Shown piece after piece: positions 33,149 through 43,778 of a stretch of DNA of 64,000 nt (positions are counted from its first letter, which is position 1; each line of letters begins with the position of its first letter). Below the pieces are notes generated by a model. The model saw nothing but the letters and a program-made list of their open reading frames with translations. It was not told the origin of the DNA and did not search any database. The stretch comes from Oleispira sp963851095. GTDB lineage: Bacteria; Pseudomonadota; Gammaproteobacteria; Pseudomonadales; Oceanobacteraceae. The DNA lies in NCBI GenBank assembly GCA_963851095.1, contig CAWKOX010000008.1, positions 104,105-168,104 on the forward strand, given 5' to 3'. A program made the position numbers and the translations under genes.

Positions 33149-36100
33149 TTAGTCATCATCCCCACCTAATCCAAATATATCCAAGAAGCGATCTTTAAAG
33201 CTGCGAGATTTTTTACCTTCTAAGGCATTATCAAATGCACGATCGATCTTCATTTGGGGCTCTTCAATCGTGCCTGTTACGCTATAACTGGCACTGGTAA
33301 ATCGTTCTAACTCTTCACCGATTAATTTTTCTGTCACATAAATAGCTCCGGCTATTTGCGGAGCAAACCCTGCTAATACCGCGACTAAAGGTAGGCTACT
33401 GGTAATTGGAAAGGTAACCACCAGCTTTTGATCAATTTCTTCGGTATTAAAATCCACAGTACCACTGGATTGAAACTTTGCCGATGGCCCGTCTATCCAT
33501 AACGGATCGATAAAGTTAGCAATGCCGTCAGCAAAAGAAAGTCGAGTTTTTAACGTATCAAATACCACACCTGATTCATAAAGGTCTGAAAAGTCGAGCT
33601 GCAAACGGCGACTTATTGTATTAAAGTTCAGCACACCAAACGCTTTCAGTGCACCGGCATTATCGCTAACCAATACGCCCTGCTTAATATTAACTTTTGC
33701 TAGGCCATTGAGCGTTCCGTAATTAAACGCGGCAGGTGAACCTTTCCATCTTAGATCCGCATCAAGCTTTGATTGCTTGGCTTCAATGGCCGGAACTTTA
33801 CGAAATGCACGCTGAACATCGCCTATATTATCGGTTTGAATACGCAATAAATTCAAATGCGTGTGGTGTTCTTGATCGTGGTAATACCAATCAATATCAC
33901 CTTTAACCACGACGCTTTTGGTTAAAGAATCTTTGATGTTAATACGAGTAAATTCTGCTTGTTGGCGCATGGTCATATCCCAGCGTCCAAAGTTTTGTGT
34001 ACCCAAGAATACTTCAGCGACCTTCATATCTAAATTAGGGATCCAGTGAGGGTCAAAGTTTTTTAGTGGGTCGGGCACTCCTGCCGCACCAAACTTTATC
34101 TCTTCTGCTGAAACATTCTCACTCACAGGCATGTGGATATATTCTAGATCCATTTTAATTTCATTCGTGGCAAGATCATCTGGCACGTTAATCGTGCCTT
34201 TCACTAACTCACTGTCTAAAACAAAATCCCATTGGTTCCATTTGTAATTTCCTGTTATATGACTGGCACCCATCATTTGCTGCCAAGCATTAACCTCAGG
34301 TGCGGATAAGTCGATATGAGTTAAGACAGCGACTTTCTTGCCTTTAGTATTTGCACCCTCTTTGGTCTCACTCGGCGCTGGTTTAATTAAATGCCAAAAA
34401 TCCCACCACTCTTTTGCATCGAGTTCATACGGTATGTTACCGGTAATGCTTAACCCGCTGTCACTGGGCAAATACGTTTTTGTTGTACCGAGGTAAACTT
34501 GTCCTCGCTTTAGATCACCGTCTTCCATCGAAATAACGCCGTTGGCTAACTCGCCATAACGAAAGCCAATGCGAAGGTCCCTGACTTTTTCAATCGACAT
34601 CGTAAATGACAAATCCTGCTCGCCCGTTTTCCCAAGCGGTGACGGTGCATCAATATGAATTCCCTTTAGGTCACTGGCGATATCAAGCTGCAAACCTCCG
34701 CGTTCAACAGGGCGAATCGTCATATCTAGGTCATACTTCAAATCGCCGCTGACAGGCTTTAGCATGAACAGAGGCAACCAGTCTTTAATCGCTTTTGTTT
34801 CGGCTTGGCCTTTAGCATTGATGTGAATATCAAATCCTGTTTCTTCTTTGGTCGAAGAAATATCGGCGGTCGCCAGCCCAGAAAAACTTTCACCTTGTAA
34901 GCCAGATGCGGTTAAGCCTTTTTCGCTATCAAATTCAATTAGGCCTTTGATATGATCAAACGATAACCCTAAGTCTGTCATTTCTACATCGACATTCTCT
35001 AGTTGACTATTTAATCGGATCGATAGGTTTTTTTGCTCTTTAGGTGCTGACTTTTGAGATAAGGGAATTTGAGCATAAAGCTCCGTTTCCATCGCGCCCT
35101 TTACTTTCCAGTGTTCAAATATGCTACCCATTTGCTCTTGCAAAGGGGTTTGTGTGAAGTACTTGATGCCTTCTTGCGCATCGCCTGTTAACTTTCCGCG
35201 TAGCGATAGCCAGCTAATATTGTCTTCATCACTGCGCACTTTAACGCGAGCACTATTTGCAAATAATTCTCCGCCTAGCGTGCTTCCCTTATTTATCCAC
35301 ACGTCGACACCTGGCACATCGACCAATACGTTCGCTTTAATATCTGAGACTTTAGGCCAGCCGGGTAGATAGGTGATCTCTGCATTTGAAACTTCGCCAT
35401 ACAACTGAATGGTTTGGCTATTATCGATGGGCTCTGAAGAAAGGGCGCTAGAATATAAAAAGCTGATTTGCTGTGCTTGGCCAGATTTTATGTTTTCGTT
35501 TAGCCAGCCAGAAATTCCAGCGACTGCTTTTTGAGGAACAAAGACTTTCTGATCTACTAAGTCTAGATGTTGTATTCCTAATAATAGGTTCAACTGTGGC
35601 TCGAATGATGAATCCTTCAGTGGCGTGTAAAAAGAGAAGCCGCCTTTTAACGTTGCCTGACGATAACCTGCTTGCAGCTTAGGCGAAACTATACGTAAAT
35701 ATTCTGAGTTGATTTGCCAAAATATATCGGTATTAACATCGGATAAAAACCATTCTTTTTCATAAAGGTCGGGGAAGTGGAGTAGTGCATCATTACTCTG
35801 ACCTTTCAGAATGCCTTTTGTCGCATTGAAGTTTAAACTCGCATTCACATTACCGACCGCGGGTATGCCCTTCCAGCCGGTGATGCTCGCACCGACTAGA
35901 TCCATACTGACACCCCATAACCAGTCTTTCTCGGGGATTAAGTTAACGCGAACCTGGTCAACAATGCCTACCGGTTGTAGGTTGGTAATATATTGCATGT
36001 ATTTTTCTGGAAAAATTTCAAAGCTGTGCATCCAGAAAGCGGTCTGTTCTAAATCGATATCGTCTAGCGCCAGTTGAATACCGCCAGAAATATTGGGTAG

Positions 36101-37123
36101 CCAACTAATTCGACCATTAGGACTAGGTGGAACAATACTCGAAAGCCAATCGACTTCACTATCAAACCATAGGTGCCATTCATCATCACTGCGGCGGCCT
36201 GATAATGTTATGCGGCCATCACGAAAGCTGACATCCTTAGAGTCTTCGCCCAGTGTTTTTAATAAAGAAAATTCAGGAATATCAAGGTAGCCATCTAGGC
36301 TGTCGATTCGACCATTCTCTACCTCTACCCAAAGCTTGGCTCCTGCGATCAGTTCTTCAAACTGCCAATCAGACTTAAACGGGGGAATCCACGGCTGCCA
36401 CTCTTGTGTCGCTAACTTCAAATAGCCTCTGGCATTGTGCTCGGCAAAGTTCCAGAGATCACCTTCGACTTCAAACTTCATTTTTAGGCGTGCTGCACTT
36501 TTTCCAAGTGTTACATCACCTTCTAACCAATGCTGCAGTCCTCGATTACGTAAACGCAGGTCCAGCACTTTAATGATTTTTTCAGCTTTGTTATGCGCTT
36601 GAATCGAGACTTGCCAGTTGTATAAATGTATTTCGCCTTGCTGACCAAGTAGTTCTAACCACAGCGGTTTATCTCCGGCCCAGAATTCTTGTGCGGTGCG
36701 ACTGTTTTCTTTTGAGCCAAGTGATAACTGACTGAAAGACCAATTGCCTTGCTCATCTTGAGCGAAGGGTAAATGCACGCCTGCTAAGTCGATTTGGTCA
36801 AATACGGGAACGCGATAAAATAAGCTCGCACTGACATCCAGTTTGGCTTCTAAACGTTGTATTTTTAGACCGTGTTCAATATCACCCAACTGAACATTGT
36901 TGACCTGTATGCGTGGAGAAAACCAAGCCCAATCGCCCGACAGAGATTCAATATCGACGGCGATACCGAGCTGTTCAGATAGTGCTTGTTCAATATCGAG
37001 CTCTAAGGTTTCTACCAGTGGTACCAGTTGTCGGCCGATACTGGTATAGAGTGCCAATAATACAAGGCACACCACCCCCGTCAGCCATAGCTGAGTCCAA
37101 ATACTCCGGATCCAGCGCGTCAT
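33149..37123 (-). CDS. yhdP: AsmA-like envelope protein YhdP
   Basis: A 1324-residue protein with one N-terminal membrane helix (about 10-30) and a very long periplasmic beta-groove; YhdP with TamB and YdbH moves phospholipids to the outer membrane. The start IRSIWTQLWLTGVVCLVLLALY (in part) and the C-terminal AsmA-type segment LQLDFSDLYESGVVFDTLKTRL (in part), followed by AVLAGFAPQIAGAIYVTEKLIG (in part), are typical. It sits between rng and nit, as in other gammaproteobacteria. Confidence 0.95.
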   Translation of the reverse strand: MTRWIRSIWTQLWLTGVVCLVLLALYTSIGRQLVPLVETLELDIEQALSEQLGIAVDIESLSGDWAWFSPRIQVNNVQLGDIEHGLKIQRLEAKLDVSASLFYRVPVFDQIDLAGVHLPFAQDEQGNWSFSQLSLGSKENSRTAQEFWAGDKPLWLELLGQQGEIHLYNWQVSIQAHNKAEKIIKVLDLRLRNRGLQHWLEGDVTLGKSAARLKMKFEVEGDLWNFAEHNARGYLKLATQEWQPWIPPFKSDWQFEELIAGAKLWVEVENGRIDSLDGYLDIPEFSLLKTLGEDSKDVSFRDGRITLSGRRSDDEWHLWFDSEVDWLSSIVPPSPNGRISWLPNISGGIQLALDDIDLEQTAFWMHSFEIFPEKYMQYITNLQPVGIVDQVRVNLIPEKDWLWGVSMDLVGASITGWKGIPAVGNVNASLNFNATKGILKGQSNDALLHFPDLYEKEWFLSDVNTDIFWQINSEYLRIVSPKLQAGYRQATLKGGFSFYTPLKDSSFEPQLNLLLGIQHLDLVDQKVFVPQKAVAGISGWLNENIKSGQAQQISFLYSSALSSEPIDNSQTIQLYGEVSNAEITYLPGWPKVSDIKANVLVDVPGVDVWINKGSTLGGELFANSARVKVRSDEDNISWLSLRGKLTGDAQEGIKYFTQTPLQEQMGSIFEHWKVKGAMETELYAQIPLSQKSAPKEQKNLSIRLNSQLENVDVEMTDLGLSFDHIKGLIEFDSEKGLTASGLQGESFSGLATADISSTKEETGFDIHINAKGQAETKAIKDWLPLFMLKPVSGDLKYDLDMTIRPVERGGLQLDIASDLKGIHIDAPSPLGKTGEQDLSFTMSIEKVRDLRIGFRYGELANGVISMEDGDLKRGQVYLGTTKTYLPSDSGLSITGNIPYELDAKEWWDFWHLIKPAPSETKEGANTKGKKVAVLTHIDLSAPEVNAWQQMMGASHITGNYKWNQWDFVLDSELVKGTINVPDDLATNEIKMDLEYIHMPVSENVSAEEIKFGAAGVPDPLKNFDPHWIPNLDMKVAEVFLGTQNFGRWDMTMRQQAEFTRINIKDSLTKSVVVKGDIDWYYHDQEHHTHLNLLRIQTDNIGDVQRAFRKVPAIEAKQSKLDADLRWKGSPAAFNYGTLNGLAKVNIKQGVLVSDNAGALKAFGVLNFNTISRRLQLDFSDLYESGVVFDTLKTRLSFADGIANFIDPLWIDGPSAKFQSSGTVDFNTEEIDQKLVVTFPITSSLPLVAVLAGFAPQIAGAIYVTEKLIGEELERFTSASYSVTGTIEEPQMKIDRAFDNALEGKKSRSFKDRFLDIFGLGGDDD

Positions 37124-37138
37124 AATGATCTGCGATGG

Positions 37139-38590
37139 TTAAGGTAAAACGATATCATACTGGTCCTGAGTATAATTCGGTTCAACCTGAAGCTTGATGG
37201 TTTTTCCCATAAAGGCTTCCAAGTCGGCTAGACTGCTTGAATCTTCATCCAATAAGCGGTCGATAACAGCAGCTGACGCTAATACAAGATAGCGACTTGC
37301 GCCGTAAGCTCGCTCTTCTCGTAATATTTCACGAAAAATGTCATAGCAAATTGTTTCGGCCGTTTTTACGGTGCCGCGTCCACCACAACAAGCGCAGGCT
37401 TCTGTTAGCATTTGGCCTAAACTTTCACGCGTGCGCTTGCGTGTCATTTCGACTAATCCAAGATCGGATACGCCGCTAATTTTAGTTTTTGCATGATCTT
37501 TTTCTAATACTTTTTCTAACATGCGATGCACTTGGCGCTGATGCTCAACATCGGCCATGTCGATAAAATCTAAAATGATAATACCGCCAAGATTCCGCAG
37601 TCGTAGTTGGCGTCCAATCGCCGTTGCCGCCTCTAAGTTGGTTTTAAAAATGGTTTCTTCAAGATTGCGGCGGCCAACAAATGCACCGGTATTGACGTCA
37701 ATAGTAGTCATTGCCTCGGTTTGATCAATGACCAGATAACCACCTGATTTAAGCGGCACTTTGCGCTCTAATGCACGCTGCATTTCATCTTCAACACCGT
37801 ATAGGTCAAGAATAGGACGCGGTCCCGGATAATATTCTAGCTGTGGCAATATTTCAGGCACAAACTGTTCAACAAATTTTTCAATGCGCTGGTAGGTTTC
37901 TCTAGAGTCGATCAATACTTGGGTTATTTCTGGGCGAGAATAATCACGCATGGTGCGTAAAAATAACGGTAACTCTTCATAAACCAAGCTCGGCACTTTG
38001 GCATTTTTTAAGCGCTCGCCCAAGGTTACCCACAAACGCTTGAGGTAGCGGGTATCGGCATTAATTTCTTCTTCGCCAGCGCCTTCTGCTGCTGTACGAA
38101 GAATAAAACCGCCTTTACCCGTAAGGCCTTCGTTCTTGATACTGTCGGCGACAAGGGCGCGTAAACGATCACGTTCTTCGGTATCATCGATACGCTGCGA
38201 TACACCCACATGGTCGGTATCTGGCATATAAACCAAATAGCGCGATGGAATGGCTAGTTGGTTAGTAAGGCGTGCACCTTTGCTCGAAATCGGGTCTTTA
38301 GTGACCTGTACGATTAATTTCTGACCTTCGTGCAGCAGACTCATTATGGGGGTTTGTGAGTCGCCTCCAATGATATCGGACGCATGTATAAAACCTGCGC
38401 GTTCCAAGCCGATATCAACAAAAGCTGCCTGCATGCCGGGTAGTACTCTGACGACTTTTCCTTTGTAAACATTGCCGACTAAGCCACGTAGGTGCTCTCG
38501 TTCAATGAAGACTTCCTGCAGTACGCCATTTTCCACCACGGTTACTCGGGTTTCAGTTGGCGTAACGTTTATTAATATCTCTGCTTTCAT
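37139..38590 (-). CDS. rng: Ribonuclease G
   Basis: An endoribonuclease for 16S rRNA 5' maturation and mRNA turnover. 483 residues: S1 domain near 35-125 (GNVYKGKVVRVLPGMQAAFVDIG, in part), the DNase-I-like catalytic region with TTIDVNTGAFVG and IIILDFIDM (the metal-binding Asp residues), and the zinc-link CACCGGRG. The start is ATG at 38590 (MKAEILINV), which overlaps the maf stop codon by four bases. Confidence 0.96.
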   Translation of the reverse strand: MKAEILINVTPTETRVTVVENGVLQEVFIEREHLRGLVGNVYKGKVVRVLPGMQAAFVDIGLERAGFIHASDIIGGDSQTPIMSLLHEGQKLIVQVTKDPISSKGARLTNQLAIPSRYLVYMPDTDHVGVSQRIDDTEERDRLRALVADSIKNEGLTGKGGFILRTAAEGAGEEEINADTRYLKRLWVTLGERLKNAKVPSLVYEELPLFLRTMRDYSRPEITQVLIDSRETYQRIEKFVEQFVPEILPQLEYYPGPRPILDLYGVEDEMQRALERKVPLKSGGYLVIDQTEAMTTIDVNTGAFVGRRNLEETIFKTNLEAATAIGRQLRLRNLGGIIILDFIDMADVEHQRQVHRMLEKVLEKDHAKTKISGVSDLGLVEMTRKRTRESLGQMLTEACACCGGRGTVKTAETICYDIFREILREERAYGASRYLVLASAAVIDRLLDEDSSSLADLEAFMGKTIKLQVEPNYTQDQYDIVLP

Positions 38591-39180
38591 AATTGCCAAA
38601 ATGCTATATTGAATTGGTTGAGTAACTGCGCGGTTTCGCACAGGGGCAAGCCGACAACGTTGCTATAACTGCCCGTAATAGATTCGACAAAAACCGCTCC
38701 AAGACCCTGAATGCCGTAACTTCCGGCCTTATCTTGAGGCTCTCCGCTTTGCCAATAAGCTTCAATTTCAGCATCGGATATCTTCCGAAATTTCACCTTG
38801 GTTGTCACAACTTCTTGCAGGGCTCTATCCTGACTGTGGATCCCTATGGCGCTCATTACTAGGTGTTCTCGCCCAGAGAGTTGCCTTAATATTTCTTTGG
38901 AGTGTTCGAGTGTTTCTGGCTTGGCTAATATATTACCTTCGCATACCACGGTGGTATCGGCTGCTAATACGATACGTGTGGTTTTTTCTGCGGCGGATAA
39001 CAACTCAAAGCCCGCGGCTGATTTTTCTTTGGCTAGGCGTAAAACATAGTGTTCAGCGCTTTCTGCCTCGGCGACATCTTCGTTAATATCAATACTTAAC
39101 TGGGTAAATTTGACACCAATTTGCTGTAATAGTTCTTTGCGTCTTGGCGAGGTCGAAGCGAGTACGAGTGACGGAGTCAT
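38587..39180 (-). CDS. maf: Maf family nucleoside-triphosphate pyrophosphatase
   Basis: A 197-residue Maf protein, expected to hydrolyse dTTP/UTP and modified nucleotides. Motifs: LVLASTSPRRKELL at the start, VLAADTTVVCEGNILAKP, and DKAGSYGIQGLGAVFVESI. Placed between mreD and rng as in E. coli and pseudomonads. Confidence 0.95.
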   Translation of the reverse strand: MTPSLVLASTSPRRKELLQQIGVKFTQLSIDINEDVAEAESAEHYVLRLAKEKSAAGFELLSAAEKTTRIVLAADTTVVCEGNILAKPETLEHSKEILRQLSGREHLVMSAIGIHSQDRALQEVVTTKVKFRKISDAEIEAYWQSGEPQDKAGSYGIQGLGAVFVESITGSYSNVVGLPLCETAQLLNQFNIAFWQL

Positions 39181-39184
39181 TTCA

Positions 39185-39661
39185 CTATCTCAACTTCTGA
39201 TAAGTATTGGATAACAGCAAGTATAGCCAAGGCCAGACTAATGCACTGACTAATGCAGGCATCCATAGCGATAAAGGCTTGTGCATATTCCCGGTGGCAA
39301 CCATCGCCCAGTATACGACCAGTTGATAGCAGCATAGCAGCAGAAAAACCACCCCAGCCTGTTCGGCAACGTTAAAGATTTTTAAGCGCTGGTACATCAA
39401 TTGAAGTATGTATAACACAACAGCGAATCCAACTACCGAACTTCCTAGAGGCAGACTTTGTTGAACATCAAGTAATAGACCAATGGGCCATACCCACCAA
39501 AAATTGATCAATGTAGGCGCTTGCAGCTGCCAGAAAATGAAAATCAGTAGCACCCATTCAGGTACAAACCAATCCATAAAATCCGCCAGTGGAAAATACT
39601 GCAGCGCAAAGCCCGCCCCCAGTGATATGATTAAAAATAGAAACACTCTCGTCGTCATCAT
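39185..39661 (-). CDS. mreD: Rod shape-determining protein MreD
   Basis: A 158-residue inner-membrane protein with about five helices, part of the elongasome. The start codon overlaps the mreC stop (TAATG), with GGGAG eight bases upstream; the longer frame to 39676 is not needed. A typical motif is FIFWQLQAPTLINFWWVWPIG (in part). Confidence 0.92.
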   Translation of the reverse strand: MMTTRVFLFLIISLGAGFALQYFPLADFMDWFVPEWVLLIFIFWQLQAPTLINFWWVWPIGLLLDVQQSLPLGSSVVGFAVVLYILQLMYQRLKIFNVAEQAGVVFLLLCCYQLVVYWAMVATGNMHKPLSLWMPALVSALVWPWLYLLLSNTYQKLR

Positions 39662-40539
39662 TATTTTTGCTCCCATAATGTTTTTGGAGGCACGTGACTG
39701 ACCCTTTCACTAAAGACTAATAACATGTGGCGGCTTCGATCGAGCTGAGCGCTTGGGGTTGCGGTTACAACCGCAAAAGCTTTACCTGGAAAGTGTTCTA
39801 TTTTTGCTACCTTGGCGACAGGGTAGCCTCTTGGATAGCGACTGCCTAAGCCTGAGCTTACCAGTGAATCTCCAACTTCGATATCGGCCGTATCCGGAAC
39901 ATAAATAAGATTTAACTCACCCAGCTGACCGGAGCCGACTGCAATAGCGCGTACACCGTTGCGATTAACCTGCACGGGAATGGCGTGGTTAGAATCGGCA
40001 ATTAATAATACTCGGCTGCTATAAGGCAATACGTCAATCACCTGCCCCATTAGGCCGTGGCTGTCTAAAACCGGCTGGCCAATAAAGACATTATCTTCAC
40101 GGCCTTTGTTAATAACAATTTGCTGTGTGAATGGATCAGGATCGACTGAGACTAATTCCGCAACGACGACGGTTTCGCCAAGACGATCCGCCGCACCTAA
40201 TAGTTCACGCAATTCAATGTTTTCGGCTTCGAGGGAAATGAGTCGTTGTATTTTTTGACCCAGAATTAAATTACGTGCAGATAACTCGGCATTATCAAGC
40301 TCGAGTTGCTGACGACTTTTTGCAGAATCACCAAACCAATCCACCAGCACTGAAGGGGCTGAAGCGATTAAGTGTAAGGGGTAGAGAGCATAACCCAAGA
40401 CATGGCGAACTGGCGTAAAACGCTCGCTATTATTATCAAACCACATGAGGGCAAGAGACAAACAAAGAATGCCAACTAAGCGCGATGCATGTAATGGAGT
40501 TATTTCAACAGGGGATTTAATGACCAGATCCTTTTTCAA
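39661..40539 (-). CDS. mreC: Rod shape-determining protein MreC
   Basis: A 292-residue protein with one membrane helix (about 18-36), a coiled coil (about 75-110; LDNAELSARNLILGQKIQRL) and a periplasmic beta domain (VSVDPDPFTQQIVINKG, GQLGELNLIYVPDTADIEVGD, in part). It links MreB to the cell-wall synthases. Confidence 0.95.
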   Translation of the reverse strand: MKKDLVIKSPVEITPLHASRLVGILCLSLALMWFDNNSERFTPVRHVLGYALYPLHLIASAPSVLVDWFGDSAKSRQQLELDNAELSARNLILGQKIQRLISLEAENIELRELLGAADRLGETVVVAELVSVDPDPFTQQIVINKGREDNVFIGQPVLDSHGLMGQVIDVLPYSSRVLLIADSNHAIPVQVNRNGVRAIAVGSGQLGELNLIYVPDTADIEVGDSLVSSGLGSRYPRGYPVAKVAKIEHFPGKAFAVVTATPSAQLDRSRHMLLVFSERVSHVPPKTLWEQK

Positions 40540-40657
40540 TCCACGTATCGTTCAACTATACAAGGAAAGTGCTTACAGGATAAGGTTTAAAAGGCTAAAA
40601 GCGCGATAAAATCACGCCTATAGCCGTTTAAGCAGAATACCAAAATAACTTCTGTAT

Positions 40658-41698
40658 TTATCGATCGGCCGCTAGCATTTCTAGCTGAATATCCGATGCG
40701 CTCTCTAAGAACATACCGCCGCCACGAGCAACGCATGTTAGTGGGTCATCAGCGACCAAAACAGGCAAGCCGGTTTCTTCGCTTAACAACTTATCAAGAT
40801 CACGCAATAACGCTCCACCGCCCGTTAATACTAGGCCGCGCTCTGCAATATCAGAGGCCAATTCTGGTGGTGCTTGCTCTAACGCCGCTTTAACAGACTG
40901 TACAATCGCCGCTAACGACTCTTGTAAAGCATCAAGAATTTCATTGGAATTCAAAGTAAAACTACGAGGAATACCTTCGGCCAAATTACGACCACGAACA
41001 TCAATCTCACGCACCTCACCACCTGGGTAAGCCGTGCCGATTTCTTGCTTGATGCGCTCAGCGGTGGCTTCACCAATCAAGCTGCCGTAGTTACGACGAA
41101 CGTAAGCCACAATGTTCTCATCAAAACGGTCACCGCCCACTTTCACAGACTCAGCATAAACAACACCACTTAACGAGATAATCGCAACTTCTGTTGTACC
41201 ACCACCGATATCAACAACCATTGAACCACGTGCTTCATCAACCGGTAAACCTGCACCGATTGCGGCAGCCATAGGTTCATCAATTAAATAAACACGGCGA
41301 GCGCCAGCACCTAATACCGAATCTCGGATGGCTTTACGCTCAACCAAGGTCGCCGCATGAGGTACACAAACCACAACACGTGGGCTAGGCGCTAAAAAAG
41401 CTTCTTGGTGCACAGTTTTAATGAAATACTGCAGCATCTTTTCCGTCACTTCAAAGTCGGCAATAACACCGTCTTTTAGCGGACGAATCGCTTGAATGTT
41501 TCCAGGAGTTCGACCAAGCATTCTCTTTGCATCGGTACCGACTGCCGCAACGCTTTTTTGATTTCCTTGTAGTCGAATAGCCACAACCGATGGCTCATTC
41601 AATACAATTCCCTTCTCTTTTACATAAATCAGGGTATTAGCGGTGCCTAGGTCGATAGACAGATCGCTGGAAAACATACCTCTTATTTTTCTAAACAT
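40658..41698 (-). CDS. mreB: Actin-like rod shape protein MreB
   Basis: A 346-residue actin homologue that positions lateral-wall synthesis. Phosphate-binding motifs DLGTANTLIYV and VVDIGGGTTEVAI, and adenosine motif LTGGGALLRDLD are clear. ATG at 41698 gives the family start MFRKIRGMFSSDLSIDLGTA (in part); the frame upstream is unsupported. Confidence 0.98.
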   Translation of the reverse strand: MFRKIRGMFSSDLSIDLGTANTLIYVKEKGIVLNEPSVVAIRLQGNQKSVAAVGTDAKRMLGRTPGNIQAIRPLKDGVIADFEVTEKMLQYFIKTVHQEAFLAPSPRVVVCVPHAATLVERKAIRDSVLGAGARRVYLIDEPMAAAIGAGLPVDEARGSMVVDIGGGTTEVAIISLSGVVYAESVKVGGDRFDENIVAYVRRNYGSLIGEATAERIKQEIGTAYPGGEVREIDVRGRNLAEGIPRSFTLNSNEILDALQESLAAIVQSVKAALEQAPPELASDIAERGLVLTGGGALLRDLDKLLSEETGLPVLVADDPLTCVARGGGMFLESASDIQLEMLAADR

Positions 41699-41998
41699 TC
41701 GCAAATTCTCAACTGAAAAAAGTGTTCCCGAGCAAGATAACAAGGAACGCAACTACAAAATTGCTGTAACTCTAGCAATGGTGCAGGCTTTCGGCAAGCT
41801 TCTATATCATTAGTTGGGGATTAATTGCCAAGTTCGCTTACCTAGCGCCGTTATTCGGGCAATAAGCGCTAAAACCCTACGACTAAATGTGGTAACTTAT
41901 CGGCTTTAATTTTGCCATTTAATGTCGACACTTATTCCGACAAAAAAGTCCGACAACAAAGCCTGCATAACCTGCCTGCATAACAGTGGAGTAAACCC
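41699..41998. promoter_or_regulatory. Divergent promoter region mreB / gatC
   Basis: The 300-base gap must hold the promoters of the leftward mre operon and rightward gatCAB. I see no gene, no clear hairpin and no convincing sigma-70 hexamer pair, only AT-rich stretches near 41895-41945. Confidence 0.5.
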
Positions 41999-42286
41999 AT
42001 GTCTCTGGACACAAATCAGGTTCTCGCAATCGCCGATCTTTCGCGTTTGCAGATAGACGAAAAAAGCATCACAGACTTTCAAACCAACTTATCCAACGTT
42101 CTGGATTTAGTTGATCAGCTACAAGCGGTTGATACTAATGGCGTAGAGCCAATGGCTCATCCGATGGATGCAGTACAACGCTTACGTGCCGATGTGGTTA
42201 CTGAAGAAAATAACCGAGAAAAATTTCAGAAAATTGCACCAAGCACTGAAAATGGCCATTACCTAGTGCCAAAAGTTGTTGAATAA
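41999..42286 (+). CDS. gatC: Asp-tRNA(Asn)/Glu-tRNA(Gln) amidotransferase subunit C
   Basis: A 95-residue subunit that holds GatA and GatB together. Motifs: VLAIADLSRLQI, VLDLVDQLQAVDTNGVEPMAHP (in part), and the C-terminal KIAPSTENGHYLVPKVVE. A first gene of gatCAB with GGAG upstream. Confidence 0.96.
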   Translation: MSLDTNQVLAIADLSRLQIDEKSITDFQTNLSNVLDLVDQLQAVDTNGVEPMAHPMDAVQRLRADVVTEENNREKFQKIAPSTENGHYLVPKVVE

Positions 42287-42311
42287 CAGAGCTAAGAATT
42301 GAGGATACATT

Positions 42312-43766
42312 ATGCATAACAAAACCTTGGCTCAAATCTCGCAAGATTTACAAGCCGGCGAATACTCCAGTGTTGAAGTTACTCAACACTTTTTAGATCG
42401 CATCAAAAACCTAGACGGCCAGTACAACAGTTTTATTACTGTGACGGACGAACTAGCACTGACCCAAGCAAAAGCGGCAGACGAATTGCGCGCGGCGGGT
42501 AATGCCAACGAATGGACCGGTGTGCCGATGGCGCACAAAGATATCTTCTGCACCGACGGTGTTCGCACCAGTTGTGGCTCTAAGATGTTGGATAAGTTCA
42601 TTGCCCCGTATGACTCCACCGTTGCCGACAACTTCAATAAAGTAGGCGCGGTCTCGTTGGGTAAAACCAACATGGACGAATTTGCTATGGGTTCTTCTAG
42701 CGAAAGTTCATTTTACGGCGCGGTTAAAAACCCGTGGAGCGAAGAGCATGTTCCAGGTGGTTCTTCCGGTGGTTCTGCTGCAGCCGTTGCTGCACGCTTA
42801 GCACCCGGTATTACAGCAACCGATACTGGTGGTTCGATTCGTCAGCCCGCCTCTTTTTGTGGTGTAACGGGAATTAAACCTACCTACGGTCGTGTTTCTC
42901 GTTTTGGTATGATTTCTTACGCATCAAGCTTGGACCAAGGCGGCCCGATTGCGCGTACTGCTGAAGATGCTGCAATGATGCTGAACGTGATGGCAGGCTT
43001 TGATAAAAAAGACTCCACCAGCATCGAACGTGACGTGCCGGATTACCGCGCTGATTTAAACAAATCAGTAAAAGGCATGACCATCGGCTTACCAAAAGAG
43101 TATTTCAGTAAAGACCTTGATCCTGTTATGGCGCAAACCATTCAAGATGCTATCAAAGAATATGAAAAGATGGGCGCTACGCTAAAAGAAATTAGCTTAC
43201 CGAATACCAATCTTTGTGTGCCTGCGTATTACGTGATTGCACCGTCTGAATGTTCCGCCAACCTTTCTCGTATGGATGGCGTACGTTTTGGTCACCGCTG
43301 TGAAGATCCTAAAGACATCGAAGACCTGTTCAAGCGTTCTCGTAGCGAAGGTTTTGGCGATGAAGTTCAGCGCCGCATTATGCTAGGTTCTTATGCCCTT
43401 TCGGCTGGTTTCTACGATGCGTATTACAAAAAGGCACAGCAAGTACGTCGTTTAATTAAAAACGATTTTGTTGCTGCTTTTAATGATGTTGATGTGATCA
43501 TGAGCCCGGTTGCTCCGAGCCCAGCCTTTAAGTTTGGCGAAAAGAGCAAAGACCCTGTGAGCATGTACTTAGAAGATATTTATACGCTATCCACTAACTT
43601 AGCCGGCTTGCCCGGCATGTCGATTCCAGCGGGCATGATCAACGATCTTCCTGTGGGTCTGCAGCTTATTGGTAACTACTTTGATGAGAGCCGTTTATTA
43701 AACTGCGCACATCAATTCCAGACAGCGACTGACTGGCATACTAAAACTCCAACGGGCTTAAAATAA
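42312..43766 (+). CDS. gatA: Asp-tRNA(Asn)/Glu-tRNA(Gln) amidotransferase subunit A
   Basis: The amidase subunit that releases ammonia from glutamine. 484 residues. The amidase-signature triad is visible: Lys in VPMAHKDIF, the cis-Ser in VPGGSSGGSAAAVAA, and the nucleophile Ser in TDTGGSIRQPASF. Confidence 0.98.
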   Translation: MHNKTLAQISQDLQAGEYSSVEVTQHFLDRIKNLDGQYNSFITVTDELALTQAKAADELRAAGNANEWTGVPMAHKDIFCTDGVRTSCGSKMLDKFIAPYDSTVADNFNKVGAVSLGKTNMDEFAMGSSSESSFYGAVKNPWSEEHVPGGSSGGSAAAVAARLAPGITATDTGGSIRQPASFCGVTGIKPTYGRVSRFGMISYASSLDQGGPIARTAEDAAMMLNVMAGFDKKDSTSIERDVPDYRADLNKSVKGMTIGLPKEYFSKDLDPVMAQTIQDAIKEYEKMGATLKEISLPNTNLCVPAYYVIAPSECSANLSRMDGVRFGHRCEDPKDIEDLFKRSRSEGFGDEVQRRIMLGSYALSAGFYDAYYKKAQQVRRLIKNDFVAAFNDVDVIMSPVAPSPAFKFGEKSKDPVSMYLEDIYTLSTNLAGLPGMSIPAGMINDLPVGLQLIGNYFDESRLLNCAHQFQTATDWHTKTPTGLK

Positions 43767-43778
43767 GAGGACGCTATC